In this document: in pieces, positions 1 to 9,151 of the stretch
Position numbering within the stretch: position 1 is the stretch's first letter
Layout: each line of letters starts with the position of its first letter
Assembly: GCA_024460105.1 (NCBI GenBank)
Contig: JANFXS010000007.1
Span: 1-64,000 of the forward strand
Source of the DNA: Anaerotignum faecicola
Lineage (GTDB): Bacteria; Bacillota; Clostridia; Lachnospirales; Anaerotignaceae
Length of the DNA: 64,000 nucleotides
Direction of reading: 5' to 3'
Translations under genes and position numbers: made by a program
The notes under the pieces: model-generated
Seen by the model: the letters and a program-made list of their open reading frames with translations, nothing else
Databases searched by the model: none
Told to the model about the DNA's origin: nothing

Positions 1-2
1 AA

Positions 3-323
3 AGGATAGACGAATTTCTTGAAGGTGTGAAGCCGGGAAGAACGCGGCTTGACGTAGTGTATGAGATAATTCTTAAAACCGGTTTTCCCCTTACGGCTAA
101 AGTAGAAACAATAGATATAAACGGCCGGGAGGTATACTCGATAGATAACGAAACAATACTTATATGCCTTTTTGAGAACGTCGGTTTTGAGGACGTGGAA
201 GAAATGGCGCAGTACGCGCCGGCGCATATAGTGTTTGGAGAAAAGTGTTTCGCCGATACAAGCGCGGTGAAAAACGCCAAAGAAGCGTTGAGGGATACCG
301 GCATTGATATAAAGTTTTTCTGA
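3..323 (+). CDS. Type III restriction-modification methyltransferase (Mod), 3' end only
   Basis: Only the last ~106 codons are in the window; the reading frame is open back to the left edge, so the GTG at 27 is an internal codon and not the start. The visible residues begin RIDEFLEGVKPGRTRLDVVY, a sequence style typical of the C-terminus of type III Mod DNA adenine methyltransferases. The catalytic DPPY and SAM-binding motifs must lie upstream, outside the window. The gene ends 20 bp before the res gene, the usual mod-res operon order. Mod would both methylate its recognition site and provide sequence recognition for the restriction complex. The identification relies on this tail plus the adjacent res gene. 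Confidence 0.8.
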   Translation, partial: RIDEFLEGVKPGRTRLDVVYEIILKTGFPLTAKVETIDINGREVYSIDNETILICLFENVGFEDVEEMAQYAPAHIVFGEKCFADTSAVKNAKEALRDTGIDIKFF

Positions 324-343
324 TAAGGATTTTAGGTGATATA

Positions 344-3300
344 ATGAAACTGAAGTTTACAAAACAGGATTTTCAAATGGCGGCGGTTTCGGCGGCGGCT
401 GATTTGTTTAAGGGGCAGGAAAAAACTAACGGTACGTTTTCCGTTATAAAAGAAAACCAAGTCAGCCTTCATGAAACAGATTTGGGCATAAGGAACCATA
501 TTTCCATAAGCAGGGAGAAACTTTTGGAAAACCTTCACGAAGTGCAGAAGAGAAACAATCTTCCGCTGACTGACGATATAGACGATATGCAGTTTTCGAT
601 AGAAATGGAAACGGGCGCCGGAAAAACGTATGTTTTCGCGAGAACGGTTTTCGAGCTTAACAAGCTTTATGGGTTCACGAAGTTTATCATTGTTGTTCCG
701 TCCATATCCGTCAGGGAGGGGGACTATAAGTTTTTGCAGATATCCGAGGAACATTTCGGCCTGGAATATAACAGAGCGCCTGTCAGGTATTTTATTTATA
801 ATTCCCAACGTCTTTCAGACGTGCGCCAGTTCGCCACATCAGGCAATATCGAAATAATGATTATAAATATAGACGCTTTTAAAAAAGCCGAAAATATCAT
901 AAACCAAGCGCAGGACAGGCTTAACGGCGAGAGCGCAATGGAGTTTATACGGGGCACAAGGCCGGTGCTTATTATAGATGAGCCGCAAAGCGTAGATCAT
1001 ACGGAAAAGGCAAAAGACGCGCTTGCCGCTTTAAATCCTTTGTGTACGTTCCGATATTCGGCCACATTCAGGGATACAACAAATCTTATTTACCGCCTGA
1101 CGCCGGTGGATGCCTTTGAAATGGGCATTGTAAAGCAGATAAGCGTAATATCTGCTCAGGCCGGGGCCGACGCCAGCGAAGCGTATATACGGCTTTTGTC
1201 AGTAGACAACTCCAACGGGTTTAAAGCCAAAGTTGAGATTGACAAGCTGAACAAAGCCGGAAAAGCCGAGCGTAAGTCCGTGACTGTTAAGCCTAACGAC
1301 GATTTGTTTGTTCTTTCCGGGAACAGGGAGATTTATAACGGATACGTCGTCGCGGGAATAGACTGCACAAAAGGCTTTGAGTCCATTGAATTCGACAACG
1401 CCGAAATTGTGAAACTGGGTCAGGCTATAGGAGGGGTTGACGATCTGCTTATTAAAAGAGAACAGATACGCCGAACCATAGAAACTCATCTGCAAAAGGA
1501 ATTAATGTATTACGAAAAGGGAATAAAGGTACTCTCATTATTTTTTATTGACAAAGTTGCCAATTACAGAGGAGAGGAAAACGGGAAAGGAGTTTATGCC
1601 GGCATATTTGAGGAACTGTATGACGAATTAATCAATCAGCCGAGATTTAAATCCCTGAAAGGAAAATTCCCTTTTCCCGTGGACAAAGTGCATGGCGGAT
1701 ATTTTTCACAGGACAAAAAAGGGCGGCTTAAAAACACAAGAGGGGACACAAACGACGATGCTGACACTTATAACGCAATCATGCGGGATAAAGAATGGCT
1801 GTTAAGTTTTGAATGTCCTTTGCGGTTTATATTTTCCCACTCGGCCCTCAGGGAAGGCTGGGACAACCCTAACGTATTTCAGGTATGCGCTCTTATAGAC
1901 CAAAAGTCGATGTTCACATGCCGCCAGAAGATAGGACGCGGCATGCGCCTTTGCGTAAATAAAAACGGCGACAGGATTACGGACAGGGACGTCAATATTC
2001 TTCACGTTGTGGGAAATGAAAGCGTAGGCGAGTTTGCCGACAGGCTTCAGAAGGAATACGAGGAAGATACGGGAATTAAATTCGGCGTTATCAATATAAG
2101 CCTTTTTAACGGGATTACATACACGGAAACAATATCGGAAGAAAAAGTTATCGACCATAATCATGCCGAGAAAGTTATATCGTTTTATAGAGAAAAGGGC
2201 CTTTTGGACGATAACGGCTTAATAGCTGCAGACGCCGATAAAAAACTTACGGACGAGAGAGTTCCGGAAGAAATAAAAGAAGTTATGCCCGTTATGGAAA
2301 ATATGGCTAAAATGTCGGAGCCGATAACGGCGTTGGCGGGAAAAAGTTTTGTCCGCGAGAAAACAGAGGAAAAATCTATTACCTATGAAACGGCAAAAAG
2401 CCTTGTGGAACATTTAGAGGAAAAAGGCTATATAACCAAAACCGGAAAAATAAAAGACACAATGAAGGAAGCCTTAAAAAACAATACTTTGGATCTGCCG
2501 AAAAGGTTTGAGGCGGCTAAGGAAAAACTGACGGAGGCTATCAGGAAAGCGGACAAAAAGGTTATTATCAGGGACGCGTCCAAAGACGTTGTTGTGAAGC
2601 TGAAAAAGGACGTAATTATTTCGCCGGAATTTTTAGAACTTTGGGACAAGCTCAAATATAAAACAACATATAGGATTAAAATAGACGAGAATGAGTTTAA
2701 ACGTCTCTGCATAGACAGCATAAACAATATGCCTAAGATACCGAAAGCCCACATAGTTTCGGCGGCGGCCGATATTTCCGTCAACAGGCAGGGCATAGGA
2801 TACAATGAGAAAAGTGTCAAGACAACCGCTTTAAACTATGACGCGGTTTTTCTCCCCAATATTATAGATTCCGTTTGCGAGGCGTGCGTTATAAATAGAA
2901 GGACATGCAGGGATATTATTTTAGGCTGCGAAAGGTGCGGCGAGTTTTATAATAATCCAAATCTGTTTATAGAAAATGTTATCGACTGCATAAACGACGT
3001 CAGCTATAAATTAAGCATAGCGGGAATTAAATACCATAAACTTGCGGGGGAAGAATACTATATACAGGAAATATTTGACAGCGGGGAACTTTTGGCAAAC
3101 CTTGACAAGAACGCCGTGGCAGTGGAGCGGAGCGTTTATAATTATGTGACGTATGACAGCGAAACGGTCGAAAGGCCAATGGCCGTCGCTCTTGACAACG
3201 ATCCGGAAGTTAAAATGTTTTTCAAAATACCGTCAAAGTTTAAAATAAGAACGCCGCTGGGCATGTATAATCCGGACTGGGCCGTTATGCTTGAAAAAAA

Positions 3301-3481
3301 CGGGGAACAGAAGCTGTATTTTGTTTTGGAAACAAAAGGAAGCACAATAAATTTAGATTTGCGGGACAGGGAAAAACTGAAAATTCATTGCGGGCAGGAG
3401 CATTTTAAGGCGCTTGATAATGGCGTGGTATTTCAAAAAGCTGACAACTGGAGCAAGTTCAAGACAAAAAGTGTTGAATAA
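344..3481 (+). CDS. Type III restriction endonuclease subunit Res
   Basis: A 1045-residue superfamily 2 helicase-nuclease. The Walker A motif METGAGKT lies at about residues 88-95 and the DEAD-like box is DEPQ at 212-215. The motif SALREGWDNP near residue 500 corresponds to the late helicase motifs. The C-terminus carries a PD-(D/E)xK nuclease signature: Asp978, then Glu996-Thr-Lys998 in the context FVLETKG. The length fits the family (about 900-1100). With Mod it forms a complex that translocates on or slides along DNA with ATP and cuts unmethylated DNA near the site. The start ATG is 20 bp after mod. The frame is intact, so the subunit looks functional. A strong terminator follows. Confidence 0.93.
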   Translation: MKLKFTKQDFQMAAVSAAADLFKGQEKTNGTFSVIKENQVSLHETDLGIRNHISISREKLLENLHEVQKRNNLPLTDDIDDMQFSIEMETGAGKTYVFARTVFELNKLYGFTKFIIVVPSISVREGDYKFLQISEEHFGLEYNRAPVRYFIYNSQRLSDVRQFATSGNIEIMIINIDAFKKAENIINQAQDRLNGESAMEFIRGTRPVLIIDEPQSVDHTEKAKDALAALNPLCTFRYSATFRDTTNLIYRLTPVDAFEMGIVKQISVISAQAGADASEAYIRLLSVDNSNGFKAKVEIDKLNKAGKAERKSVTVKPNDDLFVLSGNREIYNGYVVAGIDCTKGFESIEFDNAEIVKLGQAIGGVDDLLIKREQIRRTIETHLQKELMYYEKGIKVLSLFFIDKVANYRGEENGKGVYAGIFEELYDELINQPRFKSLKGKFPFPVDKVHGGYFSQDKKGRLKNTRGDTNDDADTYNAIMRDKEWLLSFECPLRFIFSHSALREGWDNPNVFQVCALIDQKSMFTCRQKIGRGMRLCVNKNGDRITDRDVNILHVVGNESVGEFADRLQKEYEEDTGIKFGVINISLFNGITYTETISEEKVIDHNHAEKVISFYREKGLLDDNGLIAADADKKLTDERVPEEIKEVMPVMENMAKMSEPITALAGKSFVREKTEEKSITYETAKSLVEHLEEKGYITKTGKIKDTMKEALKNNTLDLPKRFEAAKEKLTEAIRKADKKVIIRDASKDVVVKLKKDVIISPEFLELWDKLKYKTTYRIKIDENEFKRLCIDSINNMPKIPKAHIVSAAADISVNRQGIGYNEKSVKTTALNYDAVFLPNIIDSVCEACVINRRTCRDIILGCERCGEFYNNPNLFIENVIDCINDVSYKLSIAGIKYHKLAGEEYYIQEIFDSGELLANLDKNAVAVERSVYNYVTYDSETVERPMAVALDNDPEVKMFFKIPSKFKIRTPLGMYNPDWAVMLEKNGEQKLYFVLETKGSTINLDLRDREKLKIHCGQEHFKALDNGVVFQKADNWSKFKTKSVE

Positions 3482-3496
3482 AATAGTTTTATGTAT

Positions 3497-3530
3497 AAAA
3501 ACCTCAATTTTTTTGAGGTTTTTTATTTTG
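3497..3530 (+). terminator. Rho-independent terminator after res
   Basis: The inverted repeat AAAACCTCAA / TTGAGGTTTT (3497-3506 and 3513-3522) has a short T-rich loop and is followed by TTTATTTT. It lies 16 bp after the res stop codon and closes the mod-res transcript. Confidence 0.85.
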
Positions 3531-4420
3531 GAATTTATAATATTTATTTTTTAAGTTCGTTAAATATTTCCGAATGATCGTCGGATAAATTTATTAAGAT
3601 GCTTAGACATATTTTGTAAGTTTACATTACATAACGCGTGTTTTGATATTTATGAAATAATGATTGGCTGTCGATAAATTTTTTTATGAATTGAAAATAT
3701 ATCTCTTTAATTTCGATATTTATCGGTTGCTATAGTTTTTTGTTTAAATATTTCCATATACTGTATTTAAAAATCATGTGCGGAAATGGCTGTTAGATAT
3801 GTTCAGTCATAAAATTTTATTTAGCTTTAAACAGCTGTTTCACAATTTGCGATTTTATTTTTTGGGATTTTGGAGTTTTATAATATTTATTTTCTTGAAA
3901 AAATAAGGCTGTTTCTGTAATTTTGTATTAGAAAATATTTACTTATAGTGACATATTTGGATTTTTATATTTATTTGGATAATGAAAATATAATAATTAC
4001 TTATGAATAATACTAAAATAAATTTGATTTTATATTGATATAAGTATGTTTCAAAAAGTAAAAAAATAAAGTGTTTTGGCATACATTTTTATTAAAAAAT
4101 TGTTAAATACAATCTAATACAGTTTTAATATTTTTATTTTAAATAATTTTTTTATTATTTTATTAAAAAAATAGTGCATTATATATAAATTGATATTGAC
4201 TCTATGCTAACTATATACTTTATAATTATGATCAATATAAAAGTCGCTTTTACAACTACATAAATTATGAGAAATAATGAATTTAGACTATGCAAACCGG
4301 GTTGGGAATCTAAATTGATTTAATGTATGTGTGTTTAAGAGCTGGCCGCATATACGTTGCACGGCTCTAAGATATAATGGCATGCGCAAGTTCTGCATGT
4401 TAAAAAAAGGAGGAAAAATT
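3531..4420. other. Long AT-rich intergenic region
   Basis: About 890 bp of very AT-rich DNA with no open reading frame that has a ribosome binding site. It contains many runs of A and T and short tandem-like AT motifs, but no coding signal, tRNA or clear structured RNA. The last ~230 bp probably hold the promoter and 5' leader of the ABC importer operon. The leader between the candidate promoter and the ATG at 4421 would be about 190 nt, which leaves room for regulation that I cannot identify. Confidence 0.5.
4196..4226 (+). promoter_or_regulatory. Candidate promoter of the importer/dehydrogenase operon
   Basis: TTGACT at 4196-4201 and TATAAT at 4221-4226, separated by 19 bp. The hexamers are good but the spacing is longer than the 17 bp optimum, so an activator may be needed. 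It is the best sigma-A-like pair upstream of the binding-protein gene. Confidence 0.4.
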
Positions 4421-6121
4421 ATGAAAAAGAAGTTTGCAATAGTGGGAATCAGCGTCTTTATGTCTGCAATACTTTTGTTAAGCGGCTGCGGCGGATCTTC
4501 AAGCGGTTCCGATTCGGCAGGTTCGGAGCCTGACAATGCCGCAAACGGCAGCGGGGAAGCTTCAAGCGCACAAAGCGAAGGCGAGAAACTTATGGCAAAC
4601 GCCACGGCAAGGATGGGGACTGTTACCGTAGCAAACGGCGAGGGTGCGGATCGCGATGATTTGACATTTATAAGCGTTATAGAACCTACGTCTTTAGAAC
4701 CCGGCGGGCTTGCTTCATCGGACTCAAACTTCCGCGTTGTCGCCACACAAATTTATGAAACCCTCGTAAGGGAAACCCCTATGGACAGGACTCAGCTTCA
4801 GCCTATGCTCGCGGAAAGCTGGGAATTCAATGAAGACAACACACAGGTAACTTTTAAAATTAAAGAGGGGGTAAAATTCCATAATGGAGATACGATGACA
4901 GCCGATGACGTTGCTTACTCCCTTAACAGGGCTATCGGCCTTGCAACGAATGCCGATATATCTGAAATGATGGCGGATGCCGTTGTTGTCGACGATACCC
5001 ATGTTACACTTAATTTAAAATATGCTTACGGCCCTGTTTTAAACATATTAACAAATCCTAACTTTGCTGTTGTAAGCCAGAAATATGTTGAAGAGTGTGA
5101 AGCTAATGGCACAAACTTCGGGCGCAATCCTATGGGTACGGGCGCTTATAAGTTTGTTGAGTGGATAAACGGTTCCAGCATAACGCTCGAAGCTTTTGAG
5201 GAATGGAACGGCGGGGATGTTCCTATTAAAAACCTTACATACAACTTTATAACAGATACAACAACGGCCGCGGTTTCGCTTGAATCGGGGGACGCCGATT
5301 TATTATATGGAAGCGACAGCGCCGATATGGTTCGTATGGTTGATAATCCTGATATTAACGTAATGGCTACGCAGAGCTCAGGTTTCTATTTCCTTACGCT
5401 TAACACAGAAAGCGAACTTCTCAGTGACGAAAGGGTTCGTAAAGCAATTGCTATGTGTATTGACAGGCAGGAAATTATAGACGGAGGCCAGGATGGTCTT
5501 GGATGGGCAACAGAATGTCCGATCACTCCGGGCATATTCGGTTATCAGGAAGATTTCAAAGCTACGGCAACAGACCCTGAAGGAGCTAAAGCGCTTTTGG
5601 CTGAAGCAGGATATCCGGACGGAATAACAATTAAGTTCATTTGCCCTGAAGCAAACTATTATTCAAGGCCTGCGCAGGTTATCCAGGAACAGCTCAGAAG
5701 AGGCGGCATCAATGCTGAACTTACAATTATGGAAAGGGGCGCGTTTGATACGGATCTTTCAAACAGGAACTTTGAGATGTCATATTCATTTATAGGCGCT
5801 TCATATCCGGATGCCGACAACATTGTTTATAAATTATTCCATAGCCAATATGCAAATACAACAGGACAGACAAACATGGCTAATGTTGTAGACGAGGAAG
5901 CTGACAGGATAGTTGAAACCGCAAGGAAATCTTCTGATAGTGAAGAAAGATATGCCCTTTACGGTGAGCTTTCAGCATTAAATGATGCGAACGCTTGGTA
6001 TATTCCTATTTTGACAAGTACAAACTCAATCGTGGCTTCAGCTCAGGTCGGCGGTGTAACGGCTAACTCAGGTTCATTCTATTATGTATCTGACTATACT
6101 TACCAGCCGGAGGCAGAATAG
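4421..6121 (+). CDS. Peptide/opine-type ABC transporter substrate-binding lipoprotein
   Basis: A 566-residue SBP_bac_5 family protein that captures substrate outside the cell and delivers it to the permeases encoded next. The start chosen is the ATG at 4421 behind AAAGGAGG, although the frame is open further upstream to 4331. It begins with a positively charged signal peptide and a lipobox LSGC with the lipidated cysteine at residue 23, then a Ser/Gly/Ala-rich linker. Family landmarks include LAESWEFNED and the FKIKEGVKFHNGD segment typical of DppA/OppA-like proteins. Five importer genes follow in order, so this is a complete system. Substrate is not predictable from sequence; the downstream flavin dehydrogenase suggests an amino-acid derivative, opine or small peptide rather than a bulk nutritional peptide. 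Confidence 0.93.
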   Translation: MKKKFAIVGISVFMSAILLLSGCGGSSSGSDSAGSEPDNAANGSGEASSAQSEGEKLMANATARMGTVTVANGEGADRDDLTFISVIEPTSLEPGGLASSDSNFRVVATQIYETLVRETPMDRTQLQPMLAESWEFNEDNTQVTFKIKEGVKFHNGDTMTADDVAYSLNRAIGLATNADISEMMADAVVVDDTHVTLNLKYAYGPVLNILTNPNFAVVSQKYVEECEANGTNFGRNPMGTGAYKFVEWINGSSITLEAFEEWNGGDVPIKNLTYNFITDTTTAAVSLESGDADLLYGSDSADMVRMVDNPDINVMATQSSGFYFLTLNTESELLSDERVRKAIAMCIDRQEIIDGGQDGLGWATECPITPGIFGYQEDFKATATDPEGAKALLAEAGYPDGITIKFICPEANYYSRPAQVIQEQLRRGGINAELTIMERGAFDTDLSNRNFEMSYSFIGASYPDADNIVYKLFHSQYANTTGQTNMANVVDEEADRIVETARKSSDSEERYALYGELSALNDANAWYIPILTSTNSIVASAQVGGVTANSGSFYYVSDYTYQPEAE

Positions 6122-6145
6122 TGGTTTGTTAACAAATATTTTGCC

Positions 6146-6198
6146 GTCAGGCATGGTTAAACGTATCTTATTTTGATATGAAAACTAACATGCCTGAC
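6146..6198 (+). promoter_or_regulatory. Intercistronic hairpin 1 between binding protein and permease
   Basis: A perfect 10-bp inverted repeat, GTCAGGCATG (6146-6155) and CATGCCTGAC (6189-6198), closes a 33-nt loop and is followed by ATTTT. It lies 25 bp after the binding-protein stop. Such hairpins commonly stabilise or partly terminate the mRNA so that binding protein exceeds permease. Confidence 0.65.
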
Positions 6199-6229
6199 CA
6201 TTTTAAAAAGCACATATTTACAGTTAGAT

Positions 6230-6259
6230 GGGGTTACGGTAAAAGCAAACTGTAACCCC
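6230..6259 (+). promoter_or_regulatory. Intercistronic hairpin 2 between binding protein and permease
   Basis: GGGGTTACGGT (6230-6240) pairs with ACTGTAACCCC (6249-6259), with one G-U pair and an 8-nt loop. The T-run is weak (GTTTGTG), so it is more likely an attenuator or RNA stabiliser than a full terminator. It ends about 11 nt before the Shine-Dalgarno sequence of the first permease. Confidence 0.65.
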
Positions 6260-6286
6260 GTTTGTGTATAGGAAGGAGAGTGGATT

Positions 6287-7216
6287 ATGCATAGATATAT
6301 CATTAAACGATTATTGATGCTGATACCTGTTATGCTTGGAATTTCATTTATACTTTATTCCATTATGACGTTAACCCCGGGGGATCCCGCACAGTTAATG
6401 CTCGGCCCGGGAGCAACGGAAGAAGCCATAGAAATGAAAAGGGCAGAACTTGGCACTGATAAGGGTTTCTGGGAAGGATATGTAGATTGGTTAAGCGGTG
6501 CGCTTACGGGTGATTTTGGTGAAAGCTACCGTTCCAAAGAGCCTGTTTTTAATGAAGTTTTTGCAAGATTTCCTAATACTCTCAAACTTGCTTCATCTGC
6601 TATTTTACTTTCTGTTATATTTGGAATTGGGCTTGGGATTTTCCAAGCGGTCCGGCAATATTCAATGTCTGATAATATTATATCGGCAGGAACGCTGCTG
6701 TTAACTTCCATGCCTGATTTCTGGATAGGACTTATTTTAATTATTGTATTTTCTGTAAAGATAAAATTGTTCCCCGCTTCCGGTGCGAGTCATTGGTATA
6801 ATTTTGTTTTGCCGGCTATAACGGCATCCATAAACTATACTGCCAATACTATACGTATGACGCGTTCTTCTATGCTTGAAGTAATAAGGAGCGATTATAT
6901 ACGTACAGCAAGGGCGAAAGGCGCGCCTGAAAAAACAGTTGTGTTTAAACATGCATTAAAAAATGCCCTCCTTCCTGTTGTTACCCTTATTGGTATTAAC
7001 CTTGGGTGGCAGCTTGGGGGAACAATTATAGTGGAGCAGATTTTTGCAATACCGGGAATAGGAACTTTGATGATTGGTGCAGTTCGTGCAAAAGACACGC
7101 CTTTGCTTATGGCGTCGGTATTGTTTGTAGCTTTGCTTTCGGCAATTATTAATCTTGTGACAGATATATTGTATGCTTATATTGACCCAAGGATTAAGGC
7201 TGAGTACAGTAAATAA
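6287..7216 (+). CDS. ABC transporter permease, DppB/OppB type
   Basis: A 309-residue inner-membrane permease. The N-terminus (IIKRLLMLIPVMLGISF) is the first transmembrane helix typical of DppB-like subunits, followed by the family segment TLTPGDPAQ. The cytoplasmic EAA loop that contacts the ATPases is seen as YIRTARAKGAPE with downstream HALKNALLPV. About six membrane segments are evident. The ATG at 6287 follows GGAAGGAGAG. It pairs with the next gene to form the membrane channel of the importer, and is separated from the binding-protein gene by two hairpins that may lower its expression relative to that protein. Confidence 0.93.
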   Translation: MHRYIIKRLLMLIPVMLGISFILYSIMTLTPGDPAQLMLGPGATEEAIEMKRAELGTDKGFWEGYVDWLSGALTGDFGESYRSKEPVFNEVFARFPNTLKLASSAILLSVIFGIGLGIFQAVRQYSMSDNIISAGTLLLTSMPDFWIGLILIIVFSVKIKLFPASGASHWYNFVLPAITASINYTANTIRMTRSSMLEVIRSDYIRTARAKGAPEKTVVFKHALKNALLPVVTLIGINLGWQLGGTIIVEQIFAIPGIGTLMIGAVRAKDTPLLMASVLFVALLSAIINLVTDILYAYIDPRIKAEYSK

Positions 7217-7230
7217 AGGAGGGATGTAGT

Positions 7231-8133
7231 ATGAATGCAGCAACGGGAACTCCGGCAATGGAAACCGCTATTCATCAATATAAGAAAAGAAGCCAGATAG
7301 CCATGATTTGGCGCAGGTTTAAGAAAAATAAATTAGCAATGATAGGACTGATTTTATTTGCTGTCATGTTGTGTCTGGCAATTACGGCTCCACTTTACAT
7401 AGATTATGAAGCGGACGTTATCACCCAGACAATATCTGAGCGATACCAAGGTCCAAGCGTTGAACATATATTTGGCACAGATCAATTTGGGCGCGACATA
7501 TTTTCACGCGTATTTTGGGGTGCAAGAATTTCTATGTTCGTAGGCGTAGTAGTAGTTGTTATTTCTTTAATTATAGGCGCTGTTTTGGGAGCTTTGGCAG
7601 GGTTTTTCGGCGGGCCCATAGATAATATAATCATGCGTTTTATGGATATACTTCTTGCGATTCCCGGAACAATGCTTGCTATTACCATAGTAGCGGCCTT
7701 AGGAGGGGGTATCCAGAACCTTCTTTTGGCGTTGAGCATAGAGCAGATACCGAAAATGACACGTATTGTACGTTCGTCGGTACTTACTCTTAAAACCCAG
7801 GATTATATTGAGGCGGCAAGAGCATATGGCACAACTAACGCCCGTATAATTTTCAGGTACATACTTCCCAATGCGATAGGGCCAATTTTAGTTCAGGCAA
7901 GTTTAACAGTTGCAAGAACTATTATTTCCGTAGCCAGCATGAGTTTTATAGGGCTTGGAATTAACCCGCCTGAGCCTGAATGGGGAGCCATGCTTTCGGA
8001 GGCTAAATCACAGCTTATGAATTACCCTTATCTGGTAATGGCTCCGGGCATTGCCATTGTTTTAACGGTTACATCGCTTACCCTTGTTGGTGACGGGCTG
8101 AGGGATGCTTTAGACCCTAAAATGAAAAACTGA
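7231..8133 (+). CDS. ABC transporter permease, DppC/OppC type
   Basis: A 300-residue permease, the partner of the preceding DppB-like subunit. The N-terminal RFKKNKLAMIGLILF segment and the HIFGTDQFGRDIFSRV motif are hallmarks of the DppC/OppC family. The EAA loop reads DYIEAARAYGTTNARIIF and contacts the ATPase subunits. The start ATG lies behind AAAGGAGGG, 14 bp after the previous stop, consistent with tight co-transcription. Five to six transmembrane segments are visible. Nothing is truncated or missing. Confidence 0.93.
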   Translation: MNAATGTPAMETAIHQYKKRSQIAMIWRRFKKNKLAMIGLILFAVMLCLAITAPLYIDYEADVITQTISERYQGPSVEHIFGTDQFGRDIFSRVFWGARISMFVGVVVVVISLIIGAVLGALAGFFGGPIDNIIMRFMDILLAIPGTMLAITIVAALGGGIQNLLLALSIEQIPKMTRIVRSSVLTLKTQDYIEAARAYGTTNARIIFRYILPNAIGPILVQASLTVARTIISVASMSFIGLGINPPEPEWGAMLSEAKSQLMNYPYLVMAPGIAIVLTVTSLTLVGDGLRDALDPKMKN

Positions 8134-8148
8134 CGGGAGGATATTAAT

Positions 8149-9117
8149 ATGGGAGAGAAATTACTTGAAATTAAAAATTTAAGTGTTGAATACCATACGG
8201 ATGACGACGATGTATTTGCTGTTAACAATGTTAATTTAAGCATTGATAAAGGCGAAACGCTGGGATTTGTAGGCGAAACAGGCGCGGGAAAGACGACGAC
8301 ATGCCTTAGTATTATGCGCCTTCTCCCTCAAAAGATAGGAGAGGTTACAAGTGGGGATATTTTTCTTAACGGCGAATCATTGATGAACAAATCTGAGCCT
8401 GAAATGCGGGCCATACGAGGAAATGAAGTTTCTATGATTTTTCAAGATCCTATGACCAGTTTAAATCCTGTTTATACCGTAGGGGAGCAGATTGCGGAAG
8501 TAATACAGCTTCATAATCCTAAATTAAACAAGGCAGACGTTGAACAAAGGGTTGACGAGATGTTTACAATGGTAGGTTTGCCATGTGAAAGAAAAGGAGA
8601 ATTCCCGCATCAGTTTTCAGGAGGTATGAAACAGAGGATAGTTATTGCAATGGCGCTTGCTTGCGAACCTAACCTTATACTTGCCGATGAGCCGACAACT
8701 GCCTTGGATGTTACTATACAGGCACAAGTGCTTGAAATGATGAAAGATTTAAAAGAAAAACTAAATACCGCAATGATACTTGTAACGCATGATTTAGGGA
8801 TCGTTGCCCAAACATGTGACCATGTGGCGGTTATGTACGCCGGTGAAATTATTGAAAACGGGACTGTTGAGGACATATTCGAGGGAGAAAAACATCACCC
8901 TTATACAGTAGGGCTTTTTGGTTCAATACCTGATTTAACAAGCAAGGCTCCACGCCTTAATCCTATCGACGGTATGATGCCAGATCCTTCAAATTTGCCC
9001 AAGGGCTGCAAGTTTAATCCAAGGTGTCCTCACTGTATGGAGGTTTGTAAGGAAAAAGAGCCTTCCGAAACTTTAAATGGCGCCCATATGATAAAATGCC
9101 ACTTATTCGGCAAGTAA
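8149..9117 (+). CDS. ABC transporter ATP-binding protein, DppD/OppD type
   Basis: A 322-residue ATPase that powers the importer. Walker A is GETGAGKT near residues 43-50, the signature is FSGGMKQR, and Walker B is LILADEPTTALD followed by the switch histidine in VTHDLG. The C-terminal cysteine-containing segment (CKFNPRCPHC) is the OppD/DppD-specific extension, proposed in related proteins to bind a [4Fe-4S] cluster. It starts 15 bp after the permease gene behind GGGAGG. It acts as a heterodimer with the next ATPase. Confidence 0.94.
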   Translation: MGEKLLEIKNLSVEYHTDDDDVFAVNNVNLSIDKGETLGFVGETGAGKTTTCLSIMRLLPQKIGEVTSGDIFLNGESLMNKSEPEMRAIRGNEVSMIFQDPMTSLNPVYTVGEQIAEVIQLHNPKLNKADVEQRVDEMFTMVGLPCERKGEFPHQFSGGMKQRIVIAMALACEPNLILADEPTTALDVTIQAQVLEMMKDLKEKLNTAMILVTHDLGIVAQTCDHVAVMYAGEIIENGTVEDIFEGEKHHPYTVGLFGSIPDLTSKAPRLNPIDGMMPDPSNLPKGCKFNPRCPHCMEVCKEKEPSETLNGAHMIKCHLFGK

Positions 9118-9151
9118 TGGAAACGGTTAAAGAGAAAGGGAGGTTTTCAAT

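Noticed and set aside
27-323. A complete 98-residue gene starting at GTG 27
   Set aside because: The frame is open to the left edge and the residues before the GTG continue the same protein, so it is the tail of mod.
332-808. A 158-codon minus-strand frame at the start of res
   Set aside because: Antisense to the helicase Walker A region of res, with no ribosome binding site of its own.
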